Shown here piece after piece: positions 1-17,212 of a stretch of DNA of 64,000 nucleotides. The notes below the pieces were generated by a model. The model saw only the letters and a program-made list of their open reading frames with translations, ran no database searches and was not told where the DNA came from. Origin of the DNA: Glandiceps talaboti (Eukaryota > Hemichordata > Enteropneusta > Spengelidae); assembly GCF_964340395.1 (NCBI RefSeq), contig NC_135560.1, forward strand, positions 15,268,598 through 15,332,597, written 5' to 3'. Positions within the stretch are counted from its first letter, which is position 1, and each line of letters opens with the position of its first letter. Position numbers and translations under genes: made by a program.

Positions 1-344
1 CAAAATTTCCAATCACTTCTATTTGCACAGTATTTACGGTAACTTTATGAGCTAACCTAATAATAAGAACGTCAATTATTGGCAAAGGTTCTTGACTTTG
101 TGAAATAAAACTTTGAAATAGTTTCATTGTCGCTACGCCGTTCTTTGTTTATGAGCTCCACGGGAATTACACAATCATGACACCGAGATCCATGAATCAA
201 TATAACTCAGTAGGTGACATTTTTTTTCTTTCTTAATTTCAACAACAGGTCTTGTTTACATGTATATAGCGTTATGATGGCAGAATGCATGGCTGGAGTG
301 ACTGACTTTGTATCTACAAGATGCTACATTTTCTTTCCGATTGA
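1..344. other. Unannotated AT-rich sequence
   Basis: No open frame, RNA gene or clear repeat was recognised here. Confidence 0.5.
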
Positions 345-603
345 CTAAAATCCTTGGGTAAGATTTGAACCACGGCTATGCCCCCGTTAGCCAGGCTCCG
401 TATAATTGGAGACCTGGTAGCTAAGGAGAGAAGTTAAACTGTGAATATTTTTAGTCCTAAGCACCTGATGGAGTCTACAATGTATCGTATGCTCCTACGT
501 GTAGGAAGTAAAAGCGGGACGTTGTGTCATTGGTCCATGCCAGATAGAGGTAATAATTGTAAGGCGCCTTGAGTACAGTGTGGAAAGAGCTATATATATA
601 TAT
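345..603 (+). repeat. SINE-like dispersed repeat, copy 1 (degenerate head, good tail)
   Basis: The 3' part matches the copy at 7140-7450. Both contain an 'acctggta' block (about 412-419), a 'gtatgctcc' block (488-496), and a tail reading roughly 'ggtaataattgtaaggcgcc' then 'ttgagtacagtgtggaaag'. The same tail recurs inverted at the window's right edge. The tail style (AAGCGCTTTGAG...GGAAAG...TATATA) resembles LINE-derived tails of invertebrate tRNA SINEs. The tRNA-related head is not clear in this copy. Boundaries are approximate. Confidence 0.65.
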
Positions 604-1239
604 AAGCTAACACCATTTTATATTATTGGGTGTAGCCAGACTTACTATTATCTGAATACGATGGATATGTTTTGGCTCTGTCCACTTGAAACTGTTACTA
701 TGACAACACACGGCTTGCTCGCAACCACACACAGTAAAAGAAATAAACTTGGTAACCAATACATAAGTAAACTTTGTTAGTACAGTCTTCCACCTGTCAC
801 ATAATCCATTTGCTCTTATCACTCACAAAGATGAATTCTCATATGTCAGCAACTTGTAAAACAGCAACACGTTGTATGTGTCATAACATTAATGTACGTG
901 CACCTTGTAACTAATACATAATGCAATATATCGTGATTATTATCGTACAGTAGAGACGGTGAAAGTTATTATTAATATGTTCTCTGTCAAGTTGTAGGCG
1001 ATGAAAGGGGTGATTGATTGCGCAGAGGTCGCCGTGCTTCATTAAAATCCTAAGTATCATTATGATCTTGACTGGCCATGGATATTTCGAATGTAGCTTA
1101 ACAGTGCGACATTAACAACACGATAGTATGCCGAGTGGGGGCGCATGCTATTAAAGATAGACTAAAACCATACTTACTGTAATACTTGAATACATGTACA
1201 TGTGAATCCTATTTATGTATTCGTCCATCTAGCGCTATC
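604..1239. other. Intergenic, nothing recognised
   Basis: Short open frames on both strands show no family features and have no splice context. No repeat was recognised. Confidence 0.5.
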
Positions 1240-1470
1240 CATCTAGCACCACCCATCCCTCCAACCATCCATCGCTCCCTCCCTCCAACCAACCAACCAT
1301 TCATTCATTCATTCATTCATTTTTTCACCCGCCACACACCCACCCACCCGTATGTCTGTCTGTCTGTCTTGCTGTCCGTCCATACCTACCTACCTGTCTG
1401 TCTACCTAAATGCCTGTTTGCCTGCCTGCCTGGCTGGCCGCCCGCTCGCATGGCCGCACGCACGTACACG
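1240..1470 (+). repeat. Cryptic simple-sequence tract (pyrimidine-rich tetranucleotides)
   Basis: This is a mixed run of CCAT, CCCT, ATTC, TCTG and CTGC tetramers, with short pure runs of ATTC near 1302-1320 and TCTG near 1352-1368. The open frame that covers it is a translation of the repeats and not a gene. Confidence 0.8.
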
Positions 1471-2560
1471 TTCATACATAATGCTTTGACCAATCCCCGC
1501 CAACATTCACCAAACCTAAAACAAGTCTTCATATCTTGTATCCCTTCTATCGGTTGAATGGAGATGGCTTCTAAAGAACAGATCAGGAGCATAAGGCGGA
1601 CCATTGACGCCAACTGTACGTGCATGGTTTCAAGATGAGATTACAAGATCCGGAGTCTGGACTGTCATGGGTCTTCGCAATCATGATGTTAATGAATTCT
1701 GTCTGGGAGATGTTTTTTGTCATCCTTGTTGAAATATGAACATGATAAGTTGACCCAATTACCTTTATTGTATGCTAACGCCTAATTAATAAGATAAAAG
1801 GGTTAAATAAATCAAGACAAGTTTTCAAATGAATCGACAACTAAAGTTTAACTATACGTTAACTCTAACAGACTGGTTAGTCTCAAAATGAAATAACACT
1901 CTGTGAACTATATTCGATAAAGTGGGCGTGAATTGTGTTTGATCTCCAGACAATGTACAATATCATAATTACCGGAGATGCATATTTCAACAAGCCCATT
2001 ATTGATTTTTGATGTCTTCCCTGAAGCGTTTACTAAACCGTGAGGCGAGTAGAAAACTGAGCTGTCGTCGGCAACATCAAAGAAGCTGAAATAAAAATGT
2101 GGATGTTCATGTTTTATTTGTATCAAAACGATATATGCCTTCAGACTGTAAAATAATACAGAGGTGTATTAAAATTATGCGAAAATTTTAAATTGTTAAT
2201 ATTGAAATAATCCCAAAATGTATGTATATTATTAAACGAAACTGAACTTTGGAAATCACAAGGAGACCATGGTAAGGTATAATGAACTTCGTCACCAATA
2301 TCTCTCCAAATATGAATCGGAAAATAGGAATCATAACGCGTGACTTCGAGCCTCTGGCTACTCAGTACAACTCTTTGTGTCTAATGAAGCGACATATTTC
2401 TATTAAAAATATCATACGGTAATGTTAAATAAAATTATATTTTATATTTTCACGTTTCTGCAAAATGTTACTTTAGTCACGATGTCAAGACGAAGGTGTG
2501 TTCATTGATAGAATGTTCTTTATCACTGTTAATATTCCCTACTTTTGGAATATATTTTAT
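1471..2560. other. Intergenic, nothing recognised
   Basis: AT-rich sequence with no supported gene or repeat. Confidence 0.5.
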
Positions 2561-2561
2561 G

Positions 2562-2637
2562 TGAATGAATGAATGAATGAATGAATGAATGAATGAATGA
2601 ATGAATGAATGAATGAATGGATGTGGATGGATGGATG
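2562..2637 (+). repeat. (GAAT)n then (GATG)n microsatellite
   Basis: About 14 perfect GAAT units run from 2562 to about 2618, followed by variant GGAT/GATG units. Confidence 0.95.
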
Positions 2638-2664
2638 AATTTGTGTTACCATATTCCTGTGCAT

Positions 2665-7139
<4,475 letters not shown>

Positions 7140-7450
7140 CTAGAGTCAAAGTGGTCCAACGGTTAGAGTTATCATCTTCAAATCTGCAGGTTGCGGGTTT
7201 GAGCTTCGCCTCTGCCGCAGGTTTCAGGAATGGCGAAAATCCTTTGAAATCATTACTTGAACCACAACCCAGCTGTATACTTAGGGACCTGGTAGGATAG
7301 AAGCTGCAATTCACTAATACATAGAGGCTACAATGAATTGTATGCTCCCTGGGGTGTTGAAGTGTAAATAGCCATTGTGTTGTTATAGGTCCGTACCAGG
7401 GTAATAACTGTAAAGCGCTTTGAGCGCAGTGTGGAAAGGTGTTAGATGAA
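7140..7450 (+). repeat. tRNA-derived SINE, best copy (copy 2)
   Basis: The head carries a tRNA-like A box ('gtggtccaacggttagag', 7150-7167) and a B box ('ggttgcgggtttgagc', 7189-7204), as expected of an internal RNA polymerase III promoter. A middle region follows with 'gggacctggtagg' and 'gtatgctccctgggg'. The conserved tail is 'gtccgtaccagggtaata' plus 'tgtaaagcgctttgagcgca'. The head marks it as a tRNA-derived SINE, and the tail is of the kind shared with partner LINEs. Copies 1 (345-603) and 3 (63925-64000) share the tail. The overlapping open frames on both strands are spurious. Confidence 0.8.
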
Positions 7451-8347
7451 AAATAACATTAGTTTATTTACGTTTACTGAAATATATGTACTGACACAAT
7501 CTCTCCGAAGACGAAGAAGATAATATAAATGTGTAAATGGCTGAATTGGTAGTTGTGATCATGTCATAAGTAGAATTCAGAAGTGTTCAATGTATTTAAT
7601 CATTCTTGGCTGCCATACTTCAGGGTTGTGAATATGTATAGCTGCAATATATGCGAAACTAGTTCATGCAGTAAAATCTACCACATTGTAATGCATTTTC
7701 TCATGTATGGCTTCCATGAAGTGCATCACGTGTACTCGCCTCGTTACCACATTGTACGACATGATAAACGTTTTAGTTCACAAGTTATACTCCGACGTCA
7801 AGACATTGTCAAAATGTCAGTCACTCTGCATTTAAATTTTCAACATGTAATCGATGAGAAAAGCGGGGGGGGGGGGAGGGGGGGCTGACGTGATGATTTT
7901 AGAGAGTCGTTACACGTGAATTCCTTCAAATAAAATCACACATTTAGACTCAAATTGAGTGAGCTTATGTGTACTGCAGGTGCATACTGTTATGTAGGTG
8001 GAGCGCTAATAAAACGGGAAGGCAGTATATGACAGAAACGTCACCTAAGAGGGCGCTGTGTTAACAAATGAGGCTTTGAAGAATACATCACAATATAAAC
8101 TTATAACACAAAATTAAACATTTAAAACAACGTTCTAAATCAGAAAAACCATTAACTCAAAATTTGAGAAAAAAGGATAAAGATTTATTAAAGATATTAA
8201 AGTTTACACTTTTAAATTAACCCATCTGCATTGTCTTGTTTAAAACTAAATAGGTATTAAAGTACAATGGAAAACAAATAGGTTATAAATTAATGTTGTA
8301 AGTCCTGAGATTAATTAATGCAATATGAATCCTGTGTTTAACGTCTG
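7451..8347. other. Intergenic with a poly-G run
   Basis: Contains a nearly pure G tract at 7864-7885, broken by one A. A 101-residue open frame upstream of it shows no family features. Nothing else was recognised. Confidence 0.5.
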
Positions 8348-8740
8348 TGTCTGGTATATTTGGATTTCTATATCAACTTTGTCCTCTTTTCGTCTTGAAT
8401 ATAACATTTCATTTTAGACTAGAAGTTTTGTTTTCAAGATGACAAGATAATACGTAATGTATATACTTCTCTTTTGTTATGTTTTGTATAAAGTTTCAAA
8501 TTATCCTTATTTCGCATATTAACATATCGTTTTTGAGACTAGAGGTTACTTTTCAGAGATGGAAAGATAATAAGATATTTCAGTGTCTGTAGTAATGGGT
8601 TTTGTATTTCGCACAAACCTTTTACTTTTAGACTTAGAAGATACCTTCCGGGGATGGACAGATGATAGTAGATATCATATTCTGGTATATTTGAAGTTTT
8701 AGTTAAAGTTTGCCATTATTTCATCCTCAATGCAAGTTAC
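8348..8740 (+). repeat. Diverged tandem repeat, about 3 units of 95-120 bp
   Basis: The motif 'ttttagactagaag', followed by 'aagatgacaagataat' or a variant of it, occurs near 8414, 8534 and 8629. In each case it is preceded by a block like 'tgtataaagtttcaaattat'. The units are well diverged. Confidence 0.6.
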
Positions 8741-9837
8741 ACCTTTGCACAAGACGTTTAACATTTCCAGGCAGAATTATAGTTAAAATGATATACGCTT
8801 ATTACTGTGTCTCGGTGATTTCCTTAAACGTTTTAATAACACTGCCTGAATACAAATATGATACAGCATTACATTAAATTTTCTTGATCGCATCCAATCA
8901 CCGCTTCAGGAAGTCTACACATCCATACAATAATCCTGGATATTAAAAACACCGTGGGCTTGATGTACATGCAGAGATTCGTTTTATGTCGCGACATCAA
9001 TCTTTCCAAACTGTAAAACATATTAAACGTTTGTGTTTTCAAAATGTTTTACGGAAGCAGAAAGTCTTTGTTATGAAAGGACAACCGTGCGTCATTGAAA
9101 ACAAATGCATATAATCTTCCTTGACCTTTTAAGGTTTACATCGCATTAATATTCGGTAAAGGGGGCATTTAATGCCTTTAGAAAGCATCCAAGACTCGGC
9201 TTTTAGAAAATACAAAGATTTGTACACAGGCGATATTTTGTGCTGATCACATACCGTGAGCTGAAGCTTAAATAATTTAATGTTATAATCTTTTTTTCTT
9301 CAAGAAATCCGCATAATCTTGACGGTCCACAGTTCGGCGTCTTCAAAGTGACTAAATGAAATCGATTTACACAAAGACACTGTATTAGTAAGTAAGGCTT
9401 GCAGTGTTTTGTCCTCGAATGTCCACATAAAGCCTCAGAGGACGGATACTAAATTAAGGCAATAGTTGTCTTTTGAAACTTTCTGTAAAGTTTAACGTGA
9501 CTGCATTTAATATGAATAAGGAATCGTACTATGATCCCAATAAATAAGGTCTTCATAAGATTTCTTCTTGACCACTCTGTAGTGTACAGGGTTAAACCCG
9601 ACACACCAAGCTGGTGTCTTGAAAATTGGTGTATACTGACGGAATAAACGAAATACAATGGGCGTCGGTTGACTTGAAACAAAACGTCTTTTAGCTCAAC
9701 AACATTCTTAATACCATTGCGGCTTTGTTTTACTTGCACGAGGTCGATCTTCAGTTATTTTAACAGATCATTGCCAGGAGACATACATTGTAGCATCGTA
9801 TACTTTGACAGGATTATCAATGACGTAACATCTGTAC
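8741..9837. other. Intergenic, nothing recognised
   Basis: No gene or repeat could be supported. Confidence 0.5.
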
Positions 9838-9957
9838 TACCAGCACCACCACCACCACAAGAAGCCCAACAACTGCCGCTATCTGGTCAACCACTGCCAC
9901 CACCACCACCATCATCATCATCACCATCATCATCAACATCAACAACATCATCATCAC

Positions 9958-9993
<36 letters not shown>

Positions 9994-10215
9994 ATCATCG
10001 TCATCACCATCACTATCATCATTATCATCATAATCTGATGTCATCATTACCATCATCACCGCCGCCACCAGCACCAGCACCACCACCACCACCACTATCC
10101 CATCATTACTACTATTACCACTACTACCATGAACAACAGTAGCAACAACAACACCAATAACAGCAGTAACTAAAATAAAGTCAACAACAACAACAACAAC
10201 AACAACATCAACAAC
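9838..10215 (+). repeat. Trinucleotide repeat region (CCA/TCA, then CAA)
   Basis: Imperfect arrays of CCA, ATC and ACA trinucleotides run to about 10130, and a (CAA)n array runs from about 10180 to 10212. A 141-residue Ser/Pro/His-rich frame on the plus strand and a Met/Val-rich frame on the minus strand are by-products of the repeats, since every frame of such an array stays open. Confidence 0.9.
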
Positions 10216-10855
10216 AAACTAAAGGCCAAAAAAACAAGTAATTAATACATTGAGCTCAAGTTACAAACACATGCTATACAAAACCTATACCTATACTAAG
10301 TAGTAATTCTAGTCTAATAAAACCCATATAATCTCCATGACAATCATAACCGCAAACAAACATTACCGCAAACAAACATTGAAGTCCGGAGTTTAAAAAA
10401 ACTTTGCTGAAGCAAACTACATGTAGAAAACCAATAGAAACAACTAAATACTCAATTCATGCTCCATTGGTGTATGACTTACATGTGAGAAGTTACGTGT
10501 GACATGTAGTTTAATTTTAAAACATACATGCAGCAATACAACATCTAAATAGTTTTATACATTGGGCTTATTATTCATGCTAGCAAGCTGATCTTAACTT
10601 AGTTTACATTGTCGATATCAACCTACACGTCGTATTTTAAAACTCATCCCTTGTTTTATAGACCACTGTCCTAATTGTTTCAAAGCAATTATTCATATAA
10701 CCCCAGATGAATAGATATAACGAGTATACATACTGCAGCTGGTAAATCAATATTTTGGAATAATCTTCTACAGGCATACTTCCTGACGGGGGTTAAAAAT
10801 ATCTTGAAAGTGTATTGATTATAATGTCATATTTCTCTTTCATTTTGCATTAAGT
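10216..10855. other. Intergenic, nothing recognised
   Basis: AT-rich with no supported feature. Confidence 0.5.
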
Positions 10856-11140
10856 GAAGTCCTCCCGCATAATACCCATTTTTGTTTGTATGTAGGACCC
10901 ATTATTAAAATGTTCATATGTATGAGAAATTGGTATTTAGTTTGCATTGTTAATTAATAAAGCAACTTTAACATGTTTTTATGCTTGAAAGTCCATATTT
11001 GTATTTCCTAAAGTCCAAAAACTTGTGTTAAAAGTGGTCATATGGATGAAGATCGTGTATTTATTTTGGATTTTTAATTCATAAAACAATTTTATCATGG
11101 CGTCCTACTTAGACCAAGTCCTTGTTTGTAACGCAATAAG
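10856..11140 (+). repeat. Dispersed repeat with two tandem units; relative at 59615-59745
   Basis: Unit 1 ('catatgtatgagaaattggt', then 'atttagtttgcattgttaat') and unit 2 ('catatggatgaagatcgtgt', then 'atttattttggatttttaat') align over about 60 bp. After unit 2 comes 'accaagtccttgtttgtaac', which recurs exactly at 59710-59729 next to a matching 'ggtatttatttaggattttt' block. The family is not named. Confidence 0.65.
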
Positions 11141-13324
11141 ACAAGCCTACCATAAAATGCTTGGAACTGTTTATCCATTGACCGTACCATATAGTTTAGC
11201 ACTGGTTGTTCCTGTACACCCGGAGACTAATGACAGACACCTAGTGATATACATTGTAATAGAAACCTGGAGGTAAACGAAGCCGTTGTTTTTGGCAAAA
11301 TTGATGGTTAACGCGAACAAGCACCTGCAAATATACAAAAGGTGCAAAGTGACTTGTAGTCCTAAGTTATCGATTGGATATTTTCTCATCAATTGTTGCG
11401 AACGATGAACGACAGCTATTCTATAGATGAGTAAATTCAATCTCATATGTAACTTGCTGTCTACATTAAAAATAGTCTGCCTCGAGCAGGTCTTGAATAA
11501 TGGCAAGGTTACACTATTTCATTAAGTGTAAAACTGTCACTCTCAGCATTGAGAAAGTCTCTAGACTTCCAAATGATTTATTTTTATCTTGTCAATATAG
11601 AAATAGTCTGGCATTTGGGGAATAGATATTAATAATGCAAATGATATGTCAGTATATTGAGAACATCTTATTAAGATATGGCTTTAAACAATAGATAAAA
11701 AGGTGAGTTGCCGCTAGCAAAAACAAAATGTGTACAGTCGTTGAAATTTTCAAAGCAACTAATACCTCAACTATGGACATTGGATATTATATGCCTTCTT
11801 TTTCATAGTAGCAGTATAGTAGCCAGATTTCTCTTATGAAACGAAGGGGTTCATGTCATAAGGCCATAAAAACGCAATTTTGAGAGTAAGAGGCCAACAA
11901 CGTATACGTATTTTCGGCATTGGGTTCTTATGACTCTTTAGGCAAATCTAAATCACGCTTTCTCCTCATTATTTGTCTTAACCCAGAACAATTTTGGTGA
12001 GACAAGACGGAAACAGCAAATTATCCATACAATACCACAAGGGCTTTTGAGAAACATATGTCATTTTAGAAAATATCACAGACAAACGTCTTCTTTTTTT
12101 CACTAGGCCCTTTTGAGCTTGAAATCACAATTTATCTAGTTATCTTTCAGGATAAAGGCAGGCTTTTTCTGAACAAATACCCAAATTAGCATTGTTTAAA
12201 GTGAAAAATCACAAAAAGATGGAGTTCGGAACATTTTTGCACAACCTTTTCAAACATGTAGAATAAAAATTAGCTGAAGATATCTCGAGAGTAAATAGTC
12301 ATAAATGTAACATTAACATAGCAAGTCACGTGTATGTACCAATAATAAATGTGACCTTAAACAAGCGCTTTATACAGATAATTATGCTCTGTTGTTTTGA
12401 TAATTGATGATGGTTAGATGAATCTATGTATTGATGACAGATCATTCATTCTATGTCTGTTTTCCAAACATTTATTGGCAAAGAAATATGATTTTCACCG
12501 TTGTGCCTGATTAAAGTAGTGCCGTCGATTAATGTTCTTTTATACCTGTGCCTACGTTTATTTACTTGTTTCCATGCGATTAACATACATCTCGTCCATC
12601 TTACTCAGTTTAAAATGAAAACACACTTCTTTGCTAAGGCAACAAGAAATGAGATTTTGATACCCTGGGTCACAAAGTCCACGGGGAAATGAAAGGAATA
12701 GATTCTTTAATACTTGCTTGACGAGTTTGACGAGTGCTATTAATTAGGTTACTGACCCTTAACGAACACAAAGTTCGAGGTGTACACTTAAGCCTAAAGC
12801 AATCCGTCTAGGAACACTTATTTTAACGAATCGCCGGTCAAGTGAGTCATCGCGTAATTGATTACCAGTTAGAACTGCACAGAAATGTAACAATCAGTGC
12901 AATTTGCCAACTGTGCACACAATTTTTGTAATGAACGAGGAGAAATCTTAATATAAATAGAACCGAATTAAGTCTTTTAGAATCAGCGTTACCTATTCGT
13001 TCATAGTTTTAAATTGTGTATGGTTGAATCATTGGTAGACGTTTTTTAAAAATTGATAGGCATTTAAAGGAAATGTGAGTTCATTGTTACTATTAACCTG
13101 ACCCTGTTACTAAAAACAAACCTATCCTGGGGGGATGTGTACTTCTTACAGCTGCTACCTCATTGGATATACCATATAGTCTGTATCTTACATGAAGCAT
13201 TTTGATCGATTTTTAGGAATTACCTCAAGCGATGACATTCATCTGATTATAAAACTAGTCTAAAAAGAAATACTTTTTGATCGTTTTATAAAAAACAAAG
13301 TAAATTAAAATCGGTTGTTATTAT
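11141..13324. other. Intergenic, nothing recognised
   Basis: About 2.2 kb without supported genes or repeats. A 111-residue minus-strand frame at 11171-11506 has no recognisable domain. Confidence 0.5.
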
Positions 13325-13735
13325 ACACTCTTTGTCATAAAACCTTAGCATTTGGGTGTTTGAGATACACACAATTCTTGTTCGAAACACACACAACCCT
13401 TCTTCTAAACAAACACAATCCTGGTCATAAGAGCTTAGCATTTGCCGTTTTGTGCAACAATTTACTCTAAAACAGGACACATCAAAAGATGCGTCAGTTT
13501 CAGTCGACAAAACAAACACTCCAGTCGAAACCACACCAACTTTTGTCTGCATCAACTTTCATTGACGGAACCCTTGATGTCTTCTGTTTTAGAGTAAATT
13601 GTTGCAGAAAACAACCAAATGCTAAGCTCTTATGACCAGAAATGATGTGTTCGAAACACACTGAATCCTGGTCATAAAAGCTTAGCATTTGGGGATTTTC
13701 TGCAACAATTTACTCTAAAACAACACACATCAAGG
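13325..13735. repeat. Cluster of inverted and direct 65-bp repeats
   Basis: A block starting 'tggtcataagagcttagcat' (13422-13487) recurs inverted at 13571-13637, ending 'aagctcttatgacca'. It recurs again in direct orientation at 13670-13732. A shorter relative ('gtcataaaaccttagcattt') lies at 13335. All three full blocks contain 'caatttactctaaaac' or its complement. The first two could form a stem of about 60 bp with a loop of roughly 80 bp. Confidence 0.85.
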
Positions 13736-13884
13736 GCCGTCAATACGGACAGTTTGGGTAGTCTACACGACGGGTGTTTTCGGTGACCAACACCCTGTAC
13801 AATTCTGATTCTCCGACGCCCCAGCGGTGGCAGTCGCTCGATCATGGACGGGTGGGTACCCCGATTGTTGGAATGCAAAATTCT
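13736..13884. other. Short GC-richer island
   Basis: This 145-bp stretch is clearly richer in GC than both flanks and begins where the repeat cluster ends. It has a 68-residue minus-strand frame rich in Arg and Pro, with no recognised domain. It may be part of the adjacent repeat. Confidence 0.35.
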
Positions 13885-14790
13885 AAACTATAGCTATTAT
13901 ACCATCGACCACCAATACATAAACAAACTTATATGATAGTTGAAGTTTGCATTCTTAAGAAATAGCCTTATTACCGAAAATCACTCATTATGCAAATTAG
14001 TCATAACAGTAAAAACTATATAAACACGCTTTAGAGGGTGTGCACTTTGTCATGGTTGATGTATGTGCCAATTATATGGAATTTGAAATGTGCATTCCAA
14101 AGATATAGCGTATTTACTGATAATTAATTATTCAAATTACTGATAGGCTATGTCAACAAACCTCTGCGCATTGTTATGATTGGTATATACACCACATTAT
14201 ATTGAATTTGAAGCTTGCATTCTTAAAATAAAGCCGAATTACCGAAAGTCATTAATTATGCAAATTATTCAATAAAACTGTAATCTACATCAACAAATTT
14301 TATAGAACATATGCGCTTTGGTATGGTTAACGTATGTACTAAATTACATTGAAATTGAAGTATGTATTTTTAAGATATAGCCTAATTACCGATATTCATT
14401 AATCATGCAAAGTATTCAACAGCTAAACCTAAATCAACAAACCTTATAGGACATATGCACTTTGTTATGGTTAACATAATTTGTTATGGTTAGCCTAATT
14501 ACTCAAAACCATTAATTATGCAAATAACTAATTAATGTTCATTGGATGTTTTCCAAAGTCTAATCAACTTTTGCCATTAGCATATGAAAGATGTGTAGCA
14601 AATTTCATAATAATTGAGCCAGCCGTTTTTAAGAAAATGATGGCATAGACAGACAGACAGACAGACACACACACACACACACAGACACACAGACACAAAC
14701 AAACACACACACAGACGGATGGACGGATGGACACACACACACACACACATACATCGCCATTTCCATACCTCCCCTTACGGGAGGTAAAAA
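13885..14790 (+). mobile_element. Non-autonomous element: tandem core, microsatellite, terminal hairpin (pearl/HINE-like)
   Basis: About five diverged units of 113-147 bp share 'attatgcaaatta' (at 13988, 14128, 14256, 14403 and 14516), 'gcactttgttatggttaa' and 'ttgaatttgaagcttgcatt'. They are followed by a conserved-looking block ('aattgagccagccgttttt', 14614-14632), a (CAGA)n/(CA)n microsatellite at 14647-14751, and a perfect hairpin ACCTCCC-loop-GGGAGGT at 14767-14785. A tandem core, then a microsatellite, then a 3' hairpin is the layout of the pearl / Helentron-associated elements described in bivalves. That assignment is an inference from layout and not from sequence identity. Confidence 0.6.
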
Positions 14791-16030
14791 TATAGCAACT
14801 TGTATAGAATTTTGATCAAACCAACCAATAAGTTGTAGCAATGTAAGTTAGGTATTTGTTAAGGAAGACAGTAAAACACAGCAATGTTGCATTATTTGAG
14901 CGACTCGACTAGCTTCCATTGTATACTGTGAATTTGGTTCGTATATCAGCTTCGTGCTGTAGTTCAACCAAGGCCATACCGCCGGCGGAAACGAAACGCG
15001 GATTTTATTGAATTCTCTGTGGCATTTTCATTACGTTCGTCACAACCGAAATAGACGCATTAGTACTAAATACCGGATAGCTTACATTTGAATAATTTAA
15101 AGACAGTCTTTTCATTCCAATTACCTTGGACTGCTTCCATGATCAGGAAAAAAATCACAATTGACGGATCTATCATCACCGGTTTTTGTGCTCTCACAAA
15201 GCAGATAGCTGTAAGCTGTGTAAGGTTTCGGTATTACAACTGAGACAATTACAAGTCAAAGGTCTGTTGAATGAACTGGTAAAGATAGATCAGCAGTGCT
15301 TGACACTATACCTAAGCTTAAGATTATATCACGACATGAGGAAATGGATAAGAAAAGACAGCTTGCTAGCATTGCGTTTTGGAGTTCTTTAACCGTGAAG
15401 AAACAAGTCATGTAGCAGGCATTAATCCTAGTTGCAATCATTATTGCTATCGGAGTCGTGTTCCATCCGTGGGAGTCATTATATCACACTACCTCCACGT
15501 CTACACAATTTTTCCATGAATTTTCCATTGATATTACGTAAATATTTCATGAGGCGAGAAAAATGACTTTATCATCCAATACAGTGTGATTTGTAAAACA
15601 ATGAAAAATTCACGTTACGTCTTAACATTAATAAAGGATTCGAAGTGTCCAGTAAGAACCATTGGGGTATAAATATTGCAATATATCCACGCAGAAAGAT
15701 TTTTTTTATAAACAAGAGCTTATCCATAAACAGTATGTAAAATAGTAGTCACAATGAAAGCTACAAAACTATTAGCTTCAGCAGTTGCATCTTCTTGGAA
15801 AATTGCGAGCCATCATAGTGCTACATATCAAGATTGTCGATCTGACTTGTACCTGTGGCCTTATGAAATTAGATCGATGAGTCACTTATCAACGGATAGT
15901 TCAACTGATTACATATTTTGAAATGGAATCGGACAAGTTTATATATTTATGACTTTTATTAGATAATTGTTTTCCATGCAAGAGTGGCAGTAGTACCTTC
16001 AACACAAACACGACCAACTGTATCGTTTGA
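14791..16030. other. Intergenic, nothing recognised
   Basis: No supported gene or repeat. Confidence 0.5.
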
Positions 16031-16320
<290 letters not shown>

Positions 16321-17104
16321 CATAACATTATTTATTGGGGAAGCCTAAGAAAACCAATCTAATTCACAGGCATCAAAATACAACATAAAGGAAATCTACA
16401 AACAAATATGATTTATCATAATTTATCATTGAAAGGAACACATGTCTCATTCAAATGAACATAACCATCACTGACAGCTAAACAAAGTATGAGTTGCATT
16501 CTTACACGTACTGGTATTTTTATTCAATATCAATACCAGAAGAAAATTATGTGTTAATAAAAACAATTTATTAACTTCATAAGGAGCAATGTGAGCGCAT
16601 GATAGAATCTAGAAAAGAACGTGTACACACTGTTGATCATGTATATTGTACGTTTTTCGCATACCTCAAAAAGAAATTCAATCAAGCTGTGAACAAAAAC
16701 AAGAAAAACGGTCGAAAGGCCAGAAACCGTGGAATGATTGTGGTTTCTGCAAAGTATGTCACGTTTCAAATACAAGCTAGGGTTAGTGTAGTTGATTGTA
16801 AAAGTGTTTTTCTGTAATTGGAAACATTTGTAGTTACGAAAATTGGAATGGAGACCCGGATTAGATATATGCAATTGCCGATCTCGAAATGTTCAAAATA
16901 CTAATTCAACTGTTGACACTACAAAAAATATCGAAAATTGCAGGAGATATAACTGGTACTTAAGTGTGCCAAATAAACCGAATAATTAATGTGGGCATGC
17001 TCAAGAATTTTAACTGCGTAGTGTCACTATATATGTGTGAGGATGTTGTAGATAATACAGTCATTGTCCCTAGAATTAGCAACATGGCCAATTCCCTTTT
17101 ACGT
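16321..17104. other. Intergenic, nothing recognised
   Basis: Two overlapping short frames at 16554-16874 on opposite strands have no family features. Confidence 0.5.
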
Positions 17105-17161
17105 ATGTGTGTGTGTGTGTATGTATGTATGTGTGTGTGTATGTATGTATGTATGTATGTA

Positions 17162-17202
<41 letters not shown>

Positions 17203-17212
17203 ATGCATGCAT
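17105..17212 (+). repeat. (GT)n/(GTAT)n microsatellite
   Basis: Alternating pure GT and GTAT runs ending in 'gcatgcatgcatg'. It abuts the left arm of the foldback element and seems to have replaced that arm's outer 50 bp or so. Confidence 0.95.

Noticed and set aside
9717-10142. 141-residue Ser/Pro/His-rich open frame
   Set aside because: It is explained entirely by CCA/TCA trinucleotide repeats, with a similar open frame on the other strand.
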